This document shows positions 13,929 through 14,770 of a stretch of DNA of 14,770 nucleotides, piece after piece. The position numbers and the translations under genes are program-made. The notes beneath the pieces were generated by a model. The model was given only the letters and a program-made list of their open reading frames with translations. It did not search any database and was not told the DNA's origin. This stretch comes from Desulfomicrobiaceae bacterium (lineage in GTDB: Bacteria > Desulfobacterota > Desulfovibrionia > Desulfovibrionales > Desulfomicrobiaceae), in contig DPEO01000033.1 of assembly GCA_003530935.1 (NCBI GenBank), forward strand, positions 1 through 14,770, read 5' to 3'. Each line of letters opens with the position of its first letter. The stretch's first letter is position 1.

Positions 13929-14770
13929 ATGGCATCGTTGCCCCACACACTCCTGCTCGAATCCTGTACACGCCACGCAGGCCGCACCGCCTGCATCTAC
14001 CGCGCAGACGGCAAAGAAATTCGTGTCCGCTACGAGAAGCTGGCCGAAGACGTGCTCATTTTGGCCAAGGCCTTTCATGAGCACGGCATCCATGCGGGGG
14101 AAAAAATTTTTTTCCTCTCCGACAATCGCTACGCCTGGATCGTTACGGACCTCGCCCTCCAAGTACTTGGCGCCATCAGCGTCCCTCGGGGGAGCGACAC
14201 CCCAGAGCCCGAGATTGAATACATCATTACCCACAGTGAAGCACGCTTCGCCATCGTGGAAACCGACGCTCTGGCAGAACACTACGAATCCCTTTTCCAG
14301 AAGCTGCGTCTCAAGAAAATTTTCGTCATGACCGGAGACAGCCACCGGCGGGGCCATGTACTCTCCTACACGCACATCCTCGGAGACCGATGCATCGCGC
14401 CCCGAGACGAGACCTGGTTCCACGATCTCATCGCCTCGCGCCACGCCGACGAAATCTTCACCATCATCTACACCTCCGGGACCACGGGCGTACCGAAAGG
14501 AGTCCCCCTCACCCACGGCAACGTCCTCCACAACGTCCGTAACTTGCCCGACCTCATTCACCTTGAGGCCAGTGACGTTTGGGTCTCCATCCTGCCCACG
14601 TGGCATGTCTTCGAGCGTACCGCCGAGTACATCGCCCTGTCGCGCGGCTCGTGCCTCGTCTACTCCTCCATCCGCACCTTCGCCGCCGACCTGACCACCT
14701 ATCGCCCCACCTTGGTGGCCACCGTGCCCCGCATTTGGGAGTCGCTCTACAAGAAGGTCAACGCCGCCAT
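13929..14770 (+). CDS. Long-chain acyl-CoA synthetase (AMP-forming), 5' part, cut by window edge
   Basis: The enzyme activates fatty acids with ATP to acyl-AMP and then acyl-CoA. The frame is open from ATG 13929 to the window end (280 residues; family length about 600). Visible are PRGSDTP (86-92), the P-loop YTSGTTGVPKG (181-191) followed by VPLTHGN, and the substrate-binding motif near 222-234 (LPTWHVFERTAEY), close to the LPLxHVFER of long-chain acyl-CoA synthetases. The C-terminal lid domain is beyond the window. GAGG lies 6 nt before the ATG. A TTG at 13917 is in frame but less likely. It is divergent from tRNA-Leu/tig. The substrate chain length is inferred from family motifs only. Confidence 0.9.
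   Translation, partial: MASLPHTLLLESCTRHAGRTACIYRADGKEIRVRYEKLAEDVLILAKAFHEHGIHAGEKIFFLSDNRYAWIVTDLALQVLGAISVPRGSDTPEPEIEYIITHSEARFAIVETDALAEHYESLFQKLRLKKIFVMTGDSHRRGHVLSYTHILGDRCIAPRDETWFHDLIASRHADEIFTIIYTSGTTGVPKGVPLTHGNVLHNVRNLPDLIHLEASDVWVSILPTWHVFERTAEYIALSRGSCLVYSSIRTFAADLTTYRPTLVATVPRIWESLYKKVNAA

Noticed and set aside
13914..14606. Minus-strand open frame opposite the acyl-CoA synthetase
   Set aside because: The plus strand carries a complete AMP-binding P-loop and other family motifs in a continuous frame, so the minus-strand frame is a shadow.

Overview
The window is a GC-rich stretch of bacterial core chromosome, almost entirely on the minus strand. Gene content, gene order and protein sequences suggest a sulfate-reducing Desulfovibrio-type deltaproteobacterium (Desulfobacterota). 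This placement is an inference from family resemblance, not a database match. I see no insertion sequence, phage gene, CRISPR array or other sign of recent transfer, and no gene-free gap longer than about 170 bases.

Read in the direction of transcription (from high to low coordinates on the minus strand), there are five blocks. (1) tRNA-Leu(UAG) at 13783-13701, followed after 29 nt by trigger factor (tig, 13671-12370), closed by a strong intrinsic terminator at 12346-12309. (2) clpP, clpX, lon, tpx and a ferritin gene (12235-6836), with gaps of 13, 15, 40 and 25 nt and a 14-bp hairpin terminator after the ferritin. The promoter before clpP looks dual: a housekeeping TTGACA/TATCTT pair interleaved with a heat-shock (sigma-32-like) CTTGGG/CCCCAT pair. 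(3) A DUF2062 membrane protein overlapping the 16S rRNA dimethyltransferase gene rsmA (6758-5465). (4) An HU gene plus a 55-residue single-pass membrane protein (5300-4848), followed by a clear terminator. (5) An extended macromolecular-synthesis operon, rpsU-yqeY-mutS2-dnaG, leading into a CDS start at the window edge that is probably rpoD (4715-1).

On the plus strand there is one real gene: the 5' part of a long-chain acyl-CoA synthetase (from 13929, running off the right edge). It is divergent from tRNA-Leu/tig. Good promoters for both directions flank an 18-bp imperfect palindrome.

Functionally the window joins protein folding and proteolysis (tig, ClpXP, Lon) with peroxide removal and iron storage (Tpx, ferritin), and ribosome maturation and DNA replication genes (rsmA, rpsU, dnaG). 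Most of it is conserved housekeeping. The points deserving a second look are the dual promoter and five-gene stress operon, the tRNA-tig arrangement, the uncharacterised 55-residue membrane protein, the rpsU leader with its TTG start, and the palindromes in the intergenic regions. I did not find a convincing novel defence or mobile system.
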